Shown here in pieces: positions 48,696 to 62,310 of a DNA stretch of 64,000 bases. Source of the DNA: Amyelois transitella. Lineage: Eukaryota; Arthropoda; Insecta; Lepidoptera; Pyralidae. The stretch covers positions 3,038,001 to 3,102,000 of the forward strand of contig NC_083513.1 of NCBI RefSeq assembly GCF_032362555.1, given 5' to 3'. A program made the translations under genes and the position numbers. The notes below the pieces were generated by a model, which was not told the origin of the DNA, did not search any database, and was given only the letters and a program-made list of their open reading frames with translations. Numbering within the stretch: position 1 is the stretch's first letter; each line of letters starts with the position of its first letter.

Positions 48696-51600
48696 TTACT
48701 TCCTAACAGGTAATTGGTCTAGTAACGAGGCTATCTTCTCGTGTTTCGTGGCTTCTTTGAGAGGGCATTTACTTTGGACGAAGATCAGCGCGTTCCTATC
48801 CCGTTGTTCGAAGGCAACTTGTGCCGCATCTTCGTAGAATCTGTAATAAAATATCTCATCTTAATAATGCTTAAAAGAAATTGATAAGTCAGCATCTCAG
48901 TATAGTCACAAAACCAAAAAGATTGATTTCAGTCTTAGGTTTTTCAAAATATGCTCTTTTTATAAAGTTAGTATCGACGGGTTTATGAAAAATGTTTTTA
49001 TCGTCGACAATGGGGACATAACCCAAGGGAACTTATTGTAGGGCTTAATACCAATATTAGAAACGCAAGAGTTAGCGAGAATGTATGCACATGTGTTTGT
49101 TAATTTACGCAAAAACTATTCAACGAATTTGGAAGTGGATCTCGAGAGAAGCCACGAGCTCGATAACAATAAAGAGTTGTGTGAATTATTTACCCAGCTT
49201 TGACGTAGTATTTGACCTTGATCTCATCTCTACATCTAGGCAGATATTTGAGCGCCTCATCGTTCTTGAAGTACTTGAGGCAGGCGTCCACGAACGGCTC
49301 GTAGCCTATCGGAGATTTCTTCGATTTGGAGAACCGATCTAATTCCGCCCAGTCATTTTTCTCCGCCAAAGTAAGTATGCGTAACCACCAATATCTGAAA
49401 AGTAAAATTCCATATATCACGCCTTTATCTGTTACGGGGTAGATAGAGCCAATAGTCTCGAATGGAGTGAAATGACGGATTGAGATTAGAAATCTTTGAA
49501 AATAAGTGAAAAGTAACATTGATTAGGTATTAAAAAATAATACAAGACATGAAGTGAAGAAAAAAAATCTGTATCTGTATACCATTAAACATAAAGTTGA
49601 ATCTGATTAACTTTTGAAGAAAAAATTTTTTGTCATTCCATACAAAGTTTCGGTTTAAAGAGTTTGGTATTGGCATTGCCTCTTGCTCCCGGAATACCTA
49701 CCTTTTGTCCGGCATCTTATACTCCGATCTTAATTTATCGGCTAGCTTCACCTCTCCCTGGTCCAGGAGTTTCTTCACCGTGTCGTGTACGGACAGACCG
49801 ACAAAACTCTGACCGTACGTCTCCTGAAGACTTGACTGTTGCTTGCAAAGCTTGCGAGCGTCCTCGCATATTGATGCACCTGTATAAAAAAATCAATAAA
49901 TATATGTATAATATGTCTTGAGTTACGTACTCATTGATTGTCCTTAGGAAGCGAATTTCGGTATGAATTACCATATGGAAAGGTAACACAATAAAATAAC
50001 TAAGAACTGAAGACGCAAAAACCAGAACAAGAGCAAAGAGAAAAGTAGGAAAGCAGACCCCAGACTGGGACTTAATGGCAGAGGGTGCAACTGGAAACAC
50101 GCCAAGATGAGAGAGATAGAATGCAAACCCAATAATAAAGATGATTAAGGAGGAAAAAATGGGTATAAAGAATGGCGGCGAAAAGGAACCTATGACCTAG
50201 GATTGGATAATCGGGATCGGGGTGGGCCAGCCGTGAAATTTATCTTAATAATTCTACAGGGCATGACAGTCTTAAGTCGTTTTTTCCCATCAATATATTT
50301 AAAGCAATATTATTTTAATATATTGCAATATGTTATAGCAATCCCTGGCTGAAACGAGCGATGCCTCCACACTGCCCGAGTTGCTCGCTCTCGCTCGATC
50401 GCATCCCGGATGTGAGTGGCTGCTTGTCCCTGGAAGTCATCCACCTCTTAAAGCATCGGATTAAACTTACCCAAGTCGTTTTTCCCCTTTTTATAGCAAT
50501 CCCTGGCAGAAATAAGGGATGCTTCCACACTCCCCGGGTTGGTCTGCTCGATCGCATCCCGGATGTGAGTGGCTGCTTGTCCCTGGAAGTCATCCACCTC
50601 TTAAAGCATCGGATTAAACTTACCCAAGTCGTTTTTCCCCTTTTTATAGCAATCCCTGGCAGAAATAAGGGATGCTTCCACACTCCCCGGGTTGGTCTGC
50701 TCGATCGCATCCCGGATGTGAGTGGCCGCTTGTCCCTGGAAGTCGTCTTCCTGGACGTACACCTTGCGAAGCGCCTCGCGGTTGTGACTCGCGCAGTATT
50801 TGATGTATAGCGCATGTGCGAGGGGAAAGCTTCGGATTGTAAGCTGAGGAGAGAAAGTTAAAAACATCTTTGTCAGATTTATAAAGGATTCTTTCTTTTC
50901 TATATTATGGCTTCCACCGGACTTGCATAGCACAAGCAAGAAATAAAAAGAAAGACACTGTTATGTCACTCGTGACTTCTGAAAAAAACTGATTCGTGAA
51001 TATTTTTAAATCTTTATATCTAAATAAATTATTTATTTATTATATTGTGTACGGTATTAAAAATAAAAATGTATTGTATGCTACGCGGGCTTTTATTCCA
51101 CTTAACAATTCTCGGCCTATCAATAATGTCCTGTTAGAATTTCCTATTTTATTATTTAATTAAATTATATTATGTATATTTGTTTGTTACATCTGAATCT
51201 AAATTCCATCATTGGTCAGCTCTCTGGCTCTGTCTACCCCGTGAGGAATTAAGACGTGATGTATTACGCTTACACTCTAAAGACGCCCACGGTGAGTAAG
51301 TCAAGTTTCCCCTTATTATAGTCGTTGTACTTCAAACTTATTATTTATTTATTCTTTATTGTAACATTAACAATTAAGATACAATAGGCGGCCTTAATGC
51401 TATCAGCATCTACCATTGGGTTAAGCAGAGAACCTTTGTAAGGTAACAATAAAAAATGTATAATAAACATACTTACTATACTATATATAACTTAAATTGC
51501 TTCTAGTTTTTTAATATCTAATAATAAATAGTACCCTCGTACCTCAAACTCGTGCTTCCCCATCTTCTCCTTGAGGTGCAGCAGCACGATATAAACGAGG

Positions 51601-54600
51601 TCGGTGTCGCCGCTGGCCGTCGCCTTCAGCAGGGCGGTCGGCCCCTCGCCCAGTTGTAGCAGAAGAGGCACTTGCAATTTGCTGCGGGTCTCGTATTCTA
51701 GAATCTGAAAAATTTTGTAAGTTTCACTATATTAAGTGCTGTATGGTTCCCGGCAGTGCCGTGTGGTTCCCGGCACCAATACAATTTTAGGCGATGGGCT
51801 AGCAACCTGTCACTATTTGAATCTCAATTCTATCATTAAGCCAAATAGCTGAACGTGGTCATTCAGTTTTTTCAAGACTGTTGGCTCTGTCTACCCCGCA
51901 AGGGACATAGACGTGACCATATGTATGTATGTATGTATGTTCACTATATTAAAATTAACAAAAATTGCCGTGTGGTTTCCGGCAGAAAAAGGAATAGGGC
52001 CACTCCATAACTTTTCCATTAATGCCGCGAAAGGCGACATAGGGATACGCTAATAAACTTGGAATTCTTGTTTTAGGAGCTAGCAACCTTTTAATATTTG
52101 AATCTCAATTCTATCAATATGCCATACAGCTGAATGTGGAATTTCTTTTCAGGAGTTTTGGCTCTGTTTACCCCGCATGTATGTAACAAAATATATTTGT
52201 AAAATTCTTGTGCACTACTGTGCGTAGAGAATATAATGAAATTTGCAAAAGATTGGGAAACACTAAGAAAAAAAGGACACGTATGTTATTTATCTTCTGA
52301 AAGAGTCAAACTAATGTTTCCTAATTATAGTCAGGGTGGTTATGGATGGCGAAAATTATGTTATAGTCTAAGATCCCACTATAAAACGACCTTCACCGAG
52401 CTGGTTAATGGATGAAAGATATTCTTTATCAAATAAAATATCTTTCATCCTTTAACCAGCTCGGTGAAGGTCGTTTTATAGCGGGATCCTATACTATAGC
52501 ATGTCCGGAGTCACAATTAAAAAGAAAATGAAATGCGGGAAAATGATCAAAACGAGCAGTTTTCGCTCGTTATTATAAACAAATTCCTGAATTTTTTTTG
52601 AAATCAGTAACATTCCTAAGTTTCCCGCCGATCACACGCGGTATTCTCATATACATAAAGAAATGTTAATAAAATAAAATAACTCACTTTGATAGCCAGC
52701 GCCTTCCTTCCCTTCTCTGCCGCCTTCATAGCAATGTTTGAGTAAGATATTCCGGGAACATTTCTCAGTTTCTCACCGATTTCTCGCGCTGCACTCTCAT
52801 TGTCTACATGCGGTTGGGTCACCTGAAATATTATATTTTTTTGACATTAAAAGTAAAATACCATAGTAATGAAAAAACAATTTGAACAAACTTATTGTAA
52901 GTGCTTATCGATGAAAAATCAACGTTCAGGTAGGTATGTTTTAAAATTTCCTAATTAGCATAGGTAATATAAATATAGCTGGACAGTATTGCTGTACTAT
53001 TTTGTATTTTAATTCAATTGATTAACAAAGTAATGTTATTGACTCAATAACAATTCTGTACATTTGATGAACGAGTTGGACGAATTTGAGAAAACTAACA
53101 TATATGATCTCACTCAAAAAGGGAGTTCAAGTAGGGAATAAGAGAGTTCAATTTTTAATGGACAAAATACTGTACCTTGTAGCATGCCCAGTGTGACAGC
53201 ACTCGTGTACGCGTGTCCTTGAGCTGTAGATACGACGCGATGTGTCCGGCGAGGCAGTGAAGCCGCCTCCATATTAAACGGTCCAGGAGTATACGCTCTT
53301 TTAGATGTTCCACTCTGAATGGCGCTAAGAAAATGTATTATGAAATTAATCTGTAGAAAAACCTTATCTTTCTTTGAGTGTTGGCACGAAATGGGGGTGT
53401 GTAATTTCCATTATCCAAAGATATTGAAATAAACTTTTTATAAATAAATTAAAAGGAAATTACAAAATGGGGGTGTGTTATTTCTATTATCAAAAGAAAA
53501 TGGAAAATTTATGGACAAATAAAAAAAGGGATAGTGATTTTTGAGTTACATGAATTCCACCATTAGTCTTCAGCACCGCCAAAGATTTCCCAACTTGACC
53601 AGCGAAGTGAAAAGCGGCGTGTATTCATCGTTATTTCATAGAAAACTTATTAATGTTGTCGATAGGCCTCGTGGTCGGTTGTCCTACTCTGTCGAATCCA
53701 AGCGATTCTCGCCATTCCAAAACCCCATAGCCAAATAAATTGTAATTGTTGGTGAAAAGGATACTGTTTAAACGTCAATGGTATGGCGACTTTAGGGTCC
53801 CGTACTGCATTCAGCACTCTGAGCCACCGGCACGTCGTCACGTAGTGGTCCGTTAACACCGGGTCCACTATGAACCCTGGAACAATGTATATGATGATAG
53901 TAGACGAACGTATCTTGATCAAATTAAGGACGTCCTGGTAAAGGGTCAGGTCAAAAGTACCCGAAACCGCCGAGTTTGCATGAAGAGAGTTATGAATGTG
54001 GATGAAGCGAAGGAAGTATGCAAGATCGTGGCAAGTGGAAAGAGGTAGTCTCTGCTTACCGCTCCGGAAAAGAGGCGTGATTTTATGTATGTATGATAGT
54101 AGAACTCGAAGGGAATAAAGATTATTAAATTTAATTTTCTTAACTATTTTTTTTTATGATCCTCTTGTAAACAAGGCTCAAGGGGGCCAGACAGAAGTCG
54201 GTTCGTGTAATTGTCCAAGTTTTCCATTTCTGCCCCCGTAGAATGACGTTTTATCACGTCAAAATCTATCGCTTTTTATTATGACCTGAATGCTACCGAG
54301 GCTGGATGGTGGTCATAGACTCACATTCATGAAGGGACAACTGCCACAAACGCCATGGTTTATGGAGAAATAATGTTGATATAAATATACCTGCATTCCT
54401 TGTCTTGAACCAACATTTTCTACACTTAACTTTTAATGAGGTAACATTTTCGCTACAACTGAGGCCTTTTTCGAGTTCGACTGCTGCTCCTTTAGGAAAC
54501 GAAATCCTGTTGAGGGTTATTGTTTTTCTAAGAATAAAGTATTGACACCTTTCCCAAACTGTGCGGCTCGTATAAGCATCTTCTGAATGTCGGGGTTGAA

Positions 54601-57600
54601 CTCGTAGGCGGCCACGTCGATGCAGTTCTGCACGGCGTTGGCCAGGTTGGGCTTCACCAGTTTAATGTACTCGTCTGCTTTGTGACTGCGTTTCTGAAAC
54701 GAGAATTAAATATATGTGGGAATGAAAGTCAACTGAACCTTACTATGCACTGAGTTTACCTAGAACTGTTTATCCTCCACTAAATTCTTATCATTCTCAC
54801 TCTCACTCACAAACACTGATTATTATGGGACATTTCAAACATCACTTATAAGTGTCATATCTTTTAGTTTTACAAATTGGTTGACGTCAAATAAGTTACT
54901 TAACACTAAGTTTATTGCCGCTTCCAAAGCGTCAGTGTAGGAGACGCGGTAATAAACTGTACCGTAGCATTTTTTTCAATAACGGCAACTGTAAGCGCCA
55001 AGCTTAGTGCTTTTGATGCTATATATCTTTTAGGCATCAGACGGTACTTTCTGTATTAACTCCTGCGCCTTTTCCGAGACAACTCTCACACAGTCACACA
55101 CGACCATCCTAGGAGATAATAAACCTTCATTGAATTTACCTGAAACTGTTTAGAAGCCTCCACCAAATAAGCGCCAGGGGCGGTGCTTTTAATACTAAAT
55201 ATCTTCTCGGCTTCAGGCGCTACTTCCTGTATTAACTCCTGCGCCATTTCCGAGACGACTCTCACACATTCCATCCCAGGTATAAGGTACAAAACCTTCA
55301 TTGAATTTACCTGGAACTGTTTAGAAGCCTCCACCAAATAAGCGCCAGGGGCGGTGCTTTTAATACTAAATATCTTCTCGGCTTCAGGCGGTACTTCCTG
55401 TATTAACTCCTGCGCCATTTCCGAGACGACTCTCACACATTCCATCCCAGGTATAAGATACAAAAAACCTTCATTGAAATTACCTGGAACTGTTTAGAAG
55501 CCTCCACCAAATAAGCGCCAGGGGCGGTGCTTTTAATACTAAATATCTTCTCGGCTTCAGGCGCTACTTCCTGTATTAACTCCTGCGCCATTTCCGAGAC
55601 GACTCTCACACATTCCATCCCAGGTATAAGATACAAAAAACCTTCATTGAAATTACCTGGAACTGTTTAGAAGCCTCCACCAAATAAGCGCCAGGGGCGG
55701 TGCTTTTAATACTAAATATCTTCTCGGCTTCAGGCGCTACTTCCTGTATTAACTCCTGCGCCATTTCCGAGACGACTCTCACACATTCCATCCCAGGTAT
55801 AAGATACAAAAAACCTTCATTGAAATTACCTGGAACTGTTTAGAAGCCTCCACCAAATAAGCGCCAGGGGCGGTGCTTTTAATACTAAATATCTTCTCGG
55901 CTTCAGGCGCTACTTCCTGTATTAACTCCTGCGCCATTTCCGAGACGACTCTCACACATTCCATCCCAGGTATAAGATACAAAAAACCTTCATTGAAATT
56001 ACCTGGAACTGTTTAGAAGCCTCCACCAAATAAGCGCCAGGGGCGGTGCTTTTAATACTAAATATCTTCTCGGCTTCAGGCGCTACTTCCTGTATTAACT
56101 CCTGCGCCATTTCCGAGACGACTCTCACACATTCCATCCCAGGTATAAGATACAAAAAACCTTCATCAATTTACCTGAAACTGTTTAGAAGCCTCCACCA
56201 AATAAGCGCCTGGGGCGGTGCTTTTAATGCTAAATATCTTCTCGGCCTCAGGCGGTACTTTCTGTATCAACTCGTGTGTCATTTCGGAGACCACTCTCAC
56301 ACAGTCCATCTCCGGGATGAGATGGAACGGCCCGTCGTACGGGTACGGCACGTGGGTACCGTTGAACCCGTACACGCACATTATGTCGTCCCAATGGCTC
56401 ACTATTGCTTGGGAACCGCACCTGTTAAAAATGTTTCGGAACATTGACAAAGATTTTTGTATGAACAAAGTGTTGAAAGTGATTAGTGAGATGGCAGGGG
56501 ACAGAAGCAATTGAAAAAAACTGTTACAATGTGCCGAATCCACATAATGAGTGGGAAAAAGGTAATGACATAGAAGTAATACTGTTGTAAGGTGATCTCA
56601 ACGTCCAAACGGTTTTGTTTTGAGCCCTGCACAACTGTTAAGCCGACCTGAACTGAACACATAGGCATCAGCCATTGCCTATGCTATTTACGGCATAAAA
56701 ATATCATCTTTAGCTAGAAATACAATCTGATATACTTTATAAAGGTAAAGAGTGTAGTTTTTAATAGAAATAGAGAAGACTAGGAAACCTCATATCTAGC
56801 TCTACATTATAGTCTTAACAACCAGTGCATCCAATTTCTAAGACCTTGAAATTTTATTCCGAATTATTTCATATCAAAATCCCTGGACCCTGGGTTTCAA
56901 TGCTAAAGGAGTTGTGGCTTATAATAAGTAAAATTATAGAGTCATACCAAACTAATTCCTTGGGTTGCTTTATATGTCCCGTGTCGATTTCACAGTATTT
57001 ATTCTTGAAACACGACGACCCTATCCAAAGGTAGCCCGAGTCTGTGAACAGCGCGACGTGGCGGCCATTTTGTGAGGGTACCATACACAGGATCTGTGTG
57101 TACGGGTTGGATATCTCGGGATTCTAAAAGAGAGAGTATCAATTTCATACATATGGCAGAATAGGCTCGTGTATTTATCAATATTGACAACATGTTTATA
57201 CAAATAAATAATTTTGAAACTGGAGTGAAGATAAAACATATATTACTTTTCCTGCACATAAAAGTAAATAAAGGGAAACGCTAATAAATTTATATTCTTC
57301 TTTTAGATAATGGGTTAACAACCTGTCACTATAAAAAATCTATCATTAAGTCATCCAGAACATTACCTTTGAGTCTTTACGAGACTTTGTATTCATGGCA
57401 AGTTTCTTTCTCAACCCGCAGTGAAAAGGCGGCGGCATCATGAGTGTGTATGTTAACTTACGCATGAGTAGACTTACCATGAGTGTGGCTCTAGTTTCAC
57501 CGAGCTGGCATCTGAACAGATCCTTGTTCCGGCACACGAGGAAGCTGATGACGAAGGAAGTGCGCATCCAAGTGCTGACGACGCACCAACACGAGATCGG

Positions 57601-59604
57601 CTCACTGGCTCCTAGTTTGAAGAAAAAATAGTAAGTAGTATGGAAAATAATACACAGATGGAAAATAATCTTTAGAAATAAACCCCAAAGATCAGCATCT
57701 ATCATCGGCATACTACTGCATATATAAGAGATTATAATTCTTTGTTAAAATTGTTTGCAGCAAGGATATCTTTATTCATATTTTTGCAAGCCAGAGAAAC
57801 CTAGTGCCATCTGGTATTTATTTAGAAACATGAATCCATGGACAAGTTAATGTCAAAAGTGATTTTCTAGGTAAAAATATACTTTGCCACTGTGTATTGC
57901 TAAATTAATACTGATACTTACTAGGAATGTCTGGAAGAGATCTGACTTTTGGGTCAGCTACATTGTTGACCACAAACATTCGGTTGGTCGTCGTCATAAC
58001 AGCCAGACCAACATTTGGGTTTGTGAACATTTGTGCTTTTGCTACCTGCAATCACAAATTTAATATTAAAAGCAAATGATTGTGGGAAGGCGATCCTCTT
58101 ACGGTGAGGGAAAACATTGTGAGGAAACCTGCATATTCAGGTAAATCGGATGTGTAACCAAGACTACAATATAGTTTAGGTATACCTGCAAAGTTTGCAG
58201 TGGTCAGATGGGAGTCGTTTCTGTAAAAATTTGACTGAGAGAGGTGAGGATGCAACCAGAACTACAGCCGGGAGGAAGAAGATTGAGGAAAGGGGTAGTT
58301 AGTAAAAATACAGCAGTCACATTCAGGCAAGATTGTGTTACCATTACCAAATCTGTTTGGTTCAATTGTTAAAAAAGACATCAGCATTAATCTGATCTTT
58401 CTATATTCCAGACTATTGGAAACAAATTTCTGAGGCATTACAACAGAGGCACAGAAGAGACAAAAACACCAAAATAATGAGTTAATGAAATCCTATCATT
58501 GACAATAAATATGATTTTGGAAATGAGAAGAGGCAGGATAAAGAAATAGATCTACCTTAGTATCCCGAACTTCCTGTCCCAAATTGAAAGTCTTCTGGTA
58601 CGCTCCGAACATGTCGTATATGAGCACGTCTCCACTCTCCTGCACGCATAGAAGCTGCTCACTGTCTGACCAGCCCATGTGCACAAGGACTCCACTGTTC
58701 CACTGAAATTGCATCACAATTTAAACTTTATTTCATAATTATTATGACATGATTATTTTCATAATTCATATTTCAGTTAACCATGTCAACATTAAAACTG
58801 ACAAAAAAAATAGGTATCCTATTTTTTTACATGGTGCTAACATTTTTAATTTTTACAAAGAAAAATATACTCATTGTACAATAACTTTCTTGTTTAAATA
58901 TTATTAGGGTGGACTAGTATCATGCAGTCAAACATCTTTAGCAAATCTTTTTCCAGGATATTTTTTTAAGTGCCCTTAAGATTTGAAGTCAATATTTTAG
59001 AATCCAATTGGAAATTAATCTATGATGAGAGAGATCAGAAAATAAAAAACAGTTATACGAAACACACTATTACACTTACTAAAATCTTAGAAATAATAGT
59101 TCCCACACAGTTGTAGATTGTTATGACTGGCTTGGCTGTAGTTACAATGCGAACAAACTGTTTCCTGTCACGGACCATGGCTATAGGCCCACCGTAGGGG
59201 GCTCCACTGACCACCATATTCTCTAGACCTTCATCCATTGCCCAAACCATGGTGTATAGATCAAACTTCCTGTAGAAATGAAAAATATTTATCAATTTAG
59301 ATTATATGATTGATATATCAACATCATCATATAGCCGTAAGTAAAAGCAGTAGCCAATAAGCCACTCTCAAAATACACTTTACAGTTCTGGTAGTAGTTA
59401 GTGCAACAAGTCAATAGTCCAGGAAGCAATAGTCCTCTGAAAAGGCAGGTAATAGGTATAAAGCAGGTGCACTTTGGATAGGAAGTATTAAGGAATATTA
59501 TAAGAAAATTTGAACATAAATAGCATAAAATTATAAGACAGTAGTAAAACAAACCTGTAGTAGGAATCCAGCTGAAACCAATCTGCAGTCACTAGCGCAG
59601 ACAT
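48696..59604 (-). CDS. Vps16A: Vps16A, core subunit of HOPS and CORVET tethering complexes
   Basis: Sixteen coding exons (minus): 59604-59555, 59269-59080, 58702-58556, 58045-57922, 57611-57478, 57123-56948, 56421-56175, 54693-54549, 53876-53765, 53314-53176, 52822-52688, 51704-51543, 50843-50624, 49879-49702, 49394-49194, 48840-48696; frame kept, 834 residues (human VPS16 839). The N-terminal half is the beta-propeller (GLENMVVSGAPYGGPIAMVR, VLVHMGWSDSEQLLCVQESG); the C-terminal half is the alpha-solenoid (ILLDRLIWRRLHCLAGHIAS, WAELDRFSKSKKSPIGYEPF). With Vps11, Vps18 and Vps33A it forms the core that tethers endosomes and lysosomes. Exon borders at 53765 and 53314 were set by alignment to the human protein; the GTATCC donor there is weak. 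Introns 7 and 13 hold tandem arrays of the preceding exon's end; other introns hold repeats and a fold-back. Confidence 0.95.
50335..50623 (-). repeat. tandem array of a Vps16A exon end, 153-bp unit
   Basis: Directly after the donor of exon 50843-50624 the last ~112 coding bases, the GTAAGT donor and ~40 intron bases recur: one near-identical copy (50471-50623) and one diverged copy (about 50335-50470). Landmarks are CTTACCCAAGTCGTTTTTCC and GATCGCATCCCGGATGTGAG on the + strand. The copies carry donors, but any intron between them would be only ~41 bases, too short for normal splicing, so they are probably not exons. Confidence 0.88.
51743..51940 (+). repeat. (TATG)n-tailed dispersed repeat, internally deleted
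   Basis: The head GCCGTGTGGTTCCCGGCACC (with a partial second head just before it) joins straight to GGCGATGGGCTAGCAACCTG and runs to a TATGTATGTATGTATG tail. Confidence 0.8.
51966..52190 (+). repeat. second (TATG)n-tailed repeat, next to the first
   Basis: GCCGTGTGGTTTCCGGCAG head, GGGCCACTCCATAACTTTTC, AGCTAGCAACC, then a decayed tail at CCCCGCATGTATGTAAC. It lies in the same orientation as its neighbour, in a Vps16A intron. Confidence 0.7.
52360..52500. repeat. fold-back element with ~65-bp arms
   Basis: The left arm includes AAAACGACCTTCACCGAGCT and GGATGAAAGATAT; the right arm is its complement (AGCTCGGTGAAGGTCGTTTT) with only a few mismatches and about 15 bases between. Hairpin MITE in Vps16A intron 11. 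Confidence 0.88.
53990..54100 (+). repeat. 3' end of a LINE-type element in a Vps16A intron
   Basis: GTGGATGAAGCGAAGGAAGT, GTGGCAAGTGGAAAGAGGTA, AAGAGGCGTGATTTTATGTA and a TATG tail; same family as 26893-27004. Confidence 0.55.
54900..56174 (-). repeat. tandem array of a Vps16A exon end, 173-bp unit
   Basis: After exon 56421-56175 the exon's last ~140 bases, its donor and ~33 bases recur six times, with donor boundaries at 56003, 55830, 55657, 55484, 55311 and 55140 (spacing 171-173), plus a decayed seventh copy reaching about 54900. The middle copies are almost identical. Each still reads MECVRVVSEMAQELIQEV and STAPGAYLVEASKQFQ before a GT. Copies start in mid-exon, so they have no natural acceptor, and 173 is not a multiple of three. 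The array is best read as intronic satellite-like DNA. Confidence 0.93.
58087..58290 (+). repeat. dispersed repeat, family 2, in a Vps16A intron
   Basis: AGGCGATCCTCTTACGGTGA, GAGGAAACCTGCATATTCAG and GGTGAGGATGCAACCAGAAC in the order seen at 1716-1950. Confidence 0.6.
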
Positions 59605-60104
59605 GATGTGATATATTTCCGATTTCTATTTATCAAACAAAATTGATAAGAACCACTTTAGTTTTGAATGTTAGTTACATATTAACAAAACCTCGGATTT
59701 GCTTAGTATCTATATACTCAGTTCATAAACTATTATTATTGATTAAGTATATTTGAATTGAAGATTATTTAGCCTTATAAATAAAACAATTCGGGAAAAT
59801 TAACAACAAAAACAATTCTTTTTCACTCTTTTGACATCCACAATAAAAACCAACACAAGTCGATGTCGATGTCAATGTGAAACTGACGTTGACATAATAA
59901 CATTTTTAAATTTGTTCGTGATTTATGTATATGATACTGATGATACTGATTATCTTTTTAACCCCCAACGTAAAAACGACAGTGTTATAAGTTTAACGTG
60001 TCTGTCTGAGGCATCGTAGCTTCAAACGGATGAATCGATTTTAATTTTTGTTCGAATCTTTAAGGTTATTTTCGTTACCGCCAGAACTAAGGGATTTCCT
60101 TTCT

Positions 60105-60385
60105 AACGTAAATACATACATACATACATACATACATATAATCACGTCTATATCCCTTGCGGGGTAGACAGAGCCAACAGTCTTGTAAAGACTAACAGGC
60201 CACGTTTAGCTGTTTGGCTTTAAGATGGAATTGAGATTCAAATAGTGACAGGTTGCTAGCCCATCGCCTAAAAGAAGAATCCCAAATTTATAAGCCTACC
60301 CCTTAGTCGCCTTTTACGACATCCATGGGAAAGAGATAGAGTGGTCCTATTCTTTTTTCTATTGGTGCCGGGAACTACACGGCAA
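60105..60385 (-). repeat. (TATG)n-tailed dispersed repeat, full length
   Basis: Reverse-orientation copy: (CATA)n start, CTTGCGGGGTAGACAGAGCC, GACAGGTTGCTAGCCCATCG, CCTTTTACGACATCCATGGG and the head GGTGCCGGGAACTACACGGC at the right end. Confidence 0.88.
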
Positions 60386-62310
60386 CGTAAATTGATAGGT
60401 TTATTTTTATTTTTGTCATCCACAATTTTATAAGTATCATTCTGCTCGCTACCGAACTCATATGGCTAATTCGCAAGCGAGTGGTATGAATTTCGCGGAA
60501 ATACGGTTTTTTTGGTTGTCAAGTCCTACAAGTCTTAGGTACTCCTATCGTTCTCAAGATGATTTATATTCGATTTTGTACGAACTCTAGGTACTTCCCA
60601 TTGGCCACTACCGGGCGGGACAATAACCAGGATTATGATGTAAACAACACCCTTTTAACCACAATCTTAGTTTGCAAGACCATTACAGATTTATTTTTGT
60701 TTGTGCCTTGTCGGTTCATTAGAAGAGATCTTTTTATGGGAAATGTCACTGGCTGCGCCGATTTAAATTGTCCGTACCATTTTGTTTCTGTACTTGCTGT
60801 CTAATAAAAATATAATGCATTCGATTCGGCCTGCAGTTCAGGTACTTACCTACATTTTAAGACACAATATCTTACCCGACGAGTTAAGGTAACTACATAA
60901 TAGGTATAGGTACCTACACTTGGTTGATTGCAAGTAAGTAGCTACCATTTCGCACGCGTCTCCTGGCCATTGACTATTAAGTAGTGTAAGGAATTTCGCA
61001 TCTATAATCACATGTCCCATCTCTGTCTCTCCATACGTCGTCAAGCGTGAAAGAAAGAAAATCGCGAAAGCGTAGCTGCATCGTTTCCACTAATTGCTTA
61101 CGTACGAGATAAATATTCTATGTTCGATGTTGTTTTCTGATTAATATGCCTAGCTTGAGTTGTTCAAAGACATGAGTTGTTTAAGGTGCTAGAACTTGAC
61201 CTTTGATATTTTGAAGTACATAGGTAAAAGGAAAGTTCAGTAATTTCCCACAATTTTATCGTACAAGGGTGAAATTTGTGGTGGATTACGGGCCTTTTAT
61301 CATGTTACTTTAGGAGGTTATTTTTACCTCACTCAGGATAAAAAAAGTAGCAGTGTACCTTTGTGTTACTTTCATATTTTTTTATTATAGGTTTTTATGT
61401 GTCACTTTCTACATAAAAAAATAAGGCAGCAGGACTAATTATATGCGTCGAGCTGCGCAGCAAAAATGTCAATAACGAAATTTTTCTTCAGTGGTGATCG
61501 TGGTCATAGCTTGGAAATTCAAGGCCCAAAATTATGTATGCAATTGTGGAGGACGGCACTCCGGGGACACGACCTTCCTTGAATAATACTTTTCATCTTG
61601 TTAGCCGCGGATATTATGCCATTTATTATTTATAGAACTTTTCAACTGACCGAATAAATGATTTTTCCAGTAAATACTTGAAAATCATATGATCAGAATG
61701 CAATTCGTACCTACCTACGTAAATTTTAGTAGTAGTTGAAGGTACTATAGATTCGATATTTTATAAGTGAAAACTCTTTTTAGGATCAAGAAATCGGATT
61801 TGTCTGATTGATGATTGTAGATATATACTTCCTATGTTTTTTACATACCTAAATGCGCAAGTTTAATTTCTCTTTTAATAATATTATGGGAACGAAAACA
61901 TTAAGGTGATATCATTGCTTTATATCCTGTAATCCTGAATCTCAAAAGTTAACAAACCAAAATAAGTTGAGCCATCAATCTTCCGCACAGTTTCCCGAAA
62001 AATAATACTACCTACTGCCGACTATTATATTAAATAGGTGTCAGAGGCATTCGCGCCAAATCCATCATTGAGTAAGCCAAAGAAATAAGCAACAATAACA
62101 TAAACTTTTTACTTTCTGCTCGTGTTGCGTTCATTTTTATTGAGGATCTAACATCTTACAGAGTTAACAGTTCAGTTATCTCGTGAGATTTGAACATACC
62201 TGCCAAGTTAGAGAGATTTAATTGAATGTTTTCCGAGATGTAGCATGTTGATAATGTTGTAGGTAAGTATTAATAATTAACATTGTAACGCTTAGGATTG
62301 TTTTATTTGA

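Noticed and set aside
50361-50810. 149-codon open frame on +
   Set aside because: Antisense shadow of the Vps16A exon and its 153-bp copies; no independent signal.
55086-56155. A run of near-identical 67-125 codon open frames on - as separate genes or extra Vps16A exons
   Set aside because: They are the 173-bp array copies; each begins in mid-exon without an acceptor, and the period is not a multiple of three.
59318-59345. A C/D snoRNA in Vps16A intron 1 (TATGATGATG on -)
   Set aside because: No D box CTGA at a suitable distance and no rRNA-like guide.
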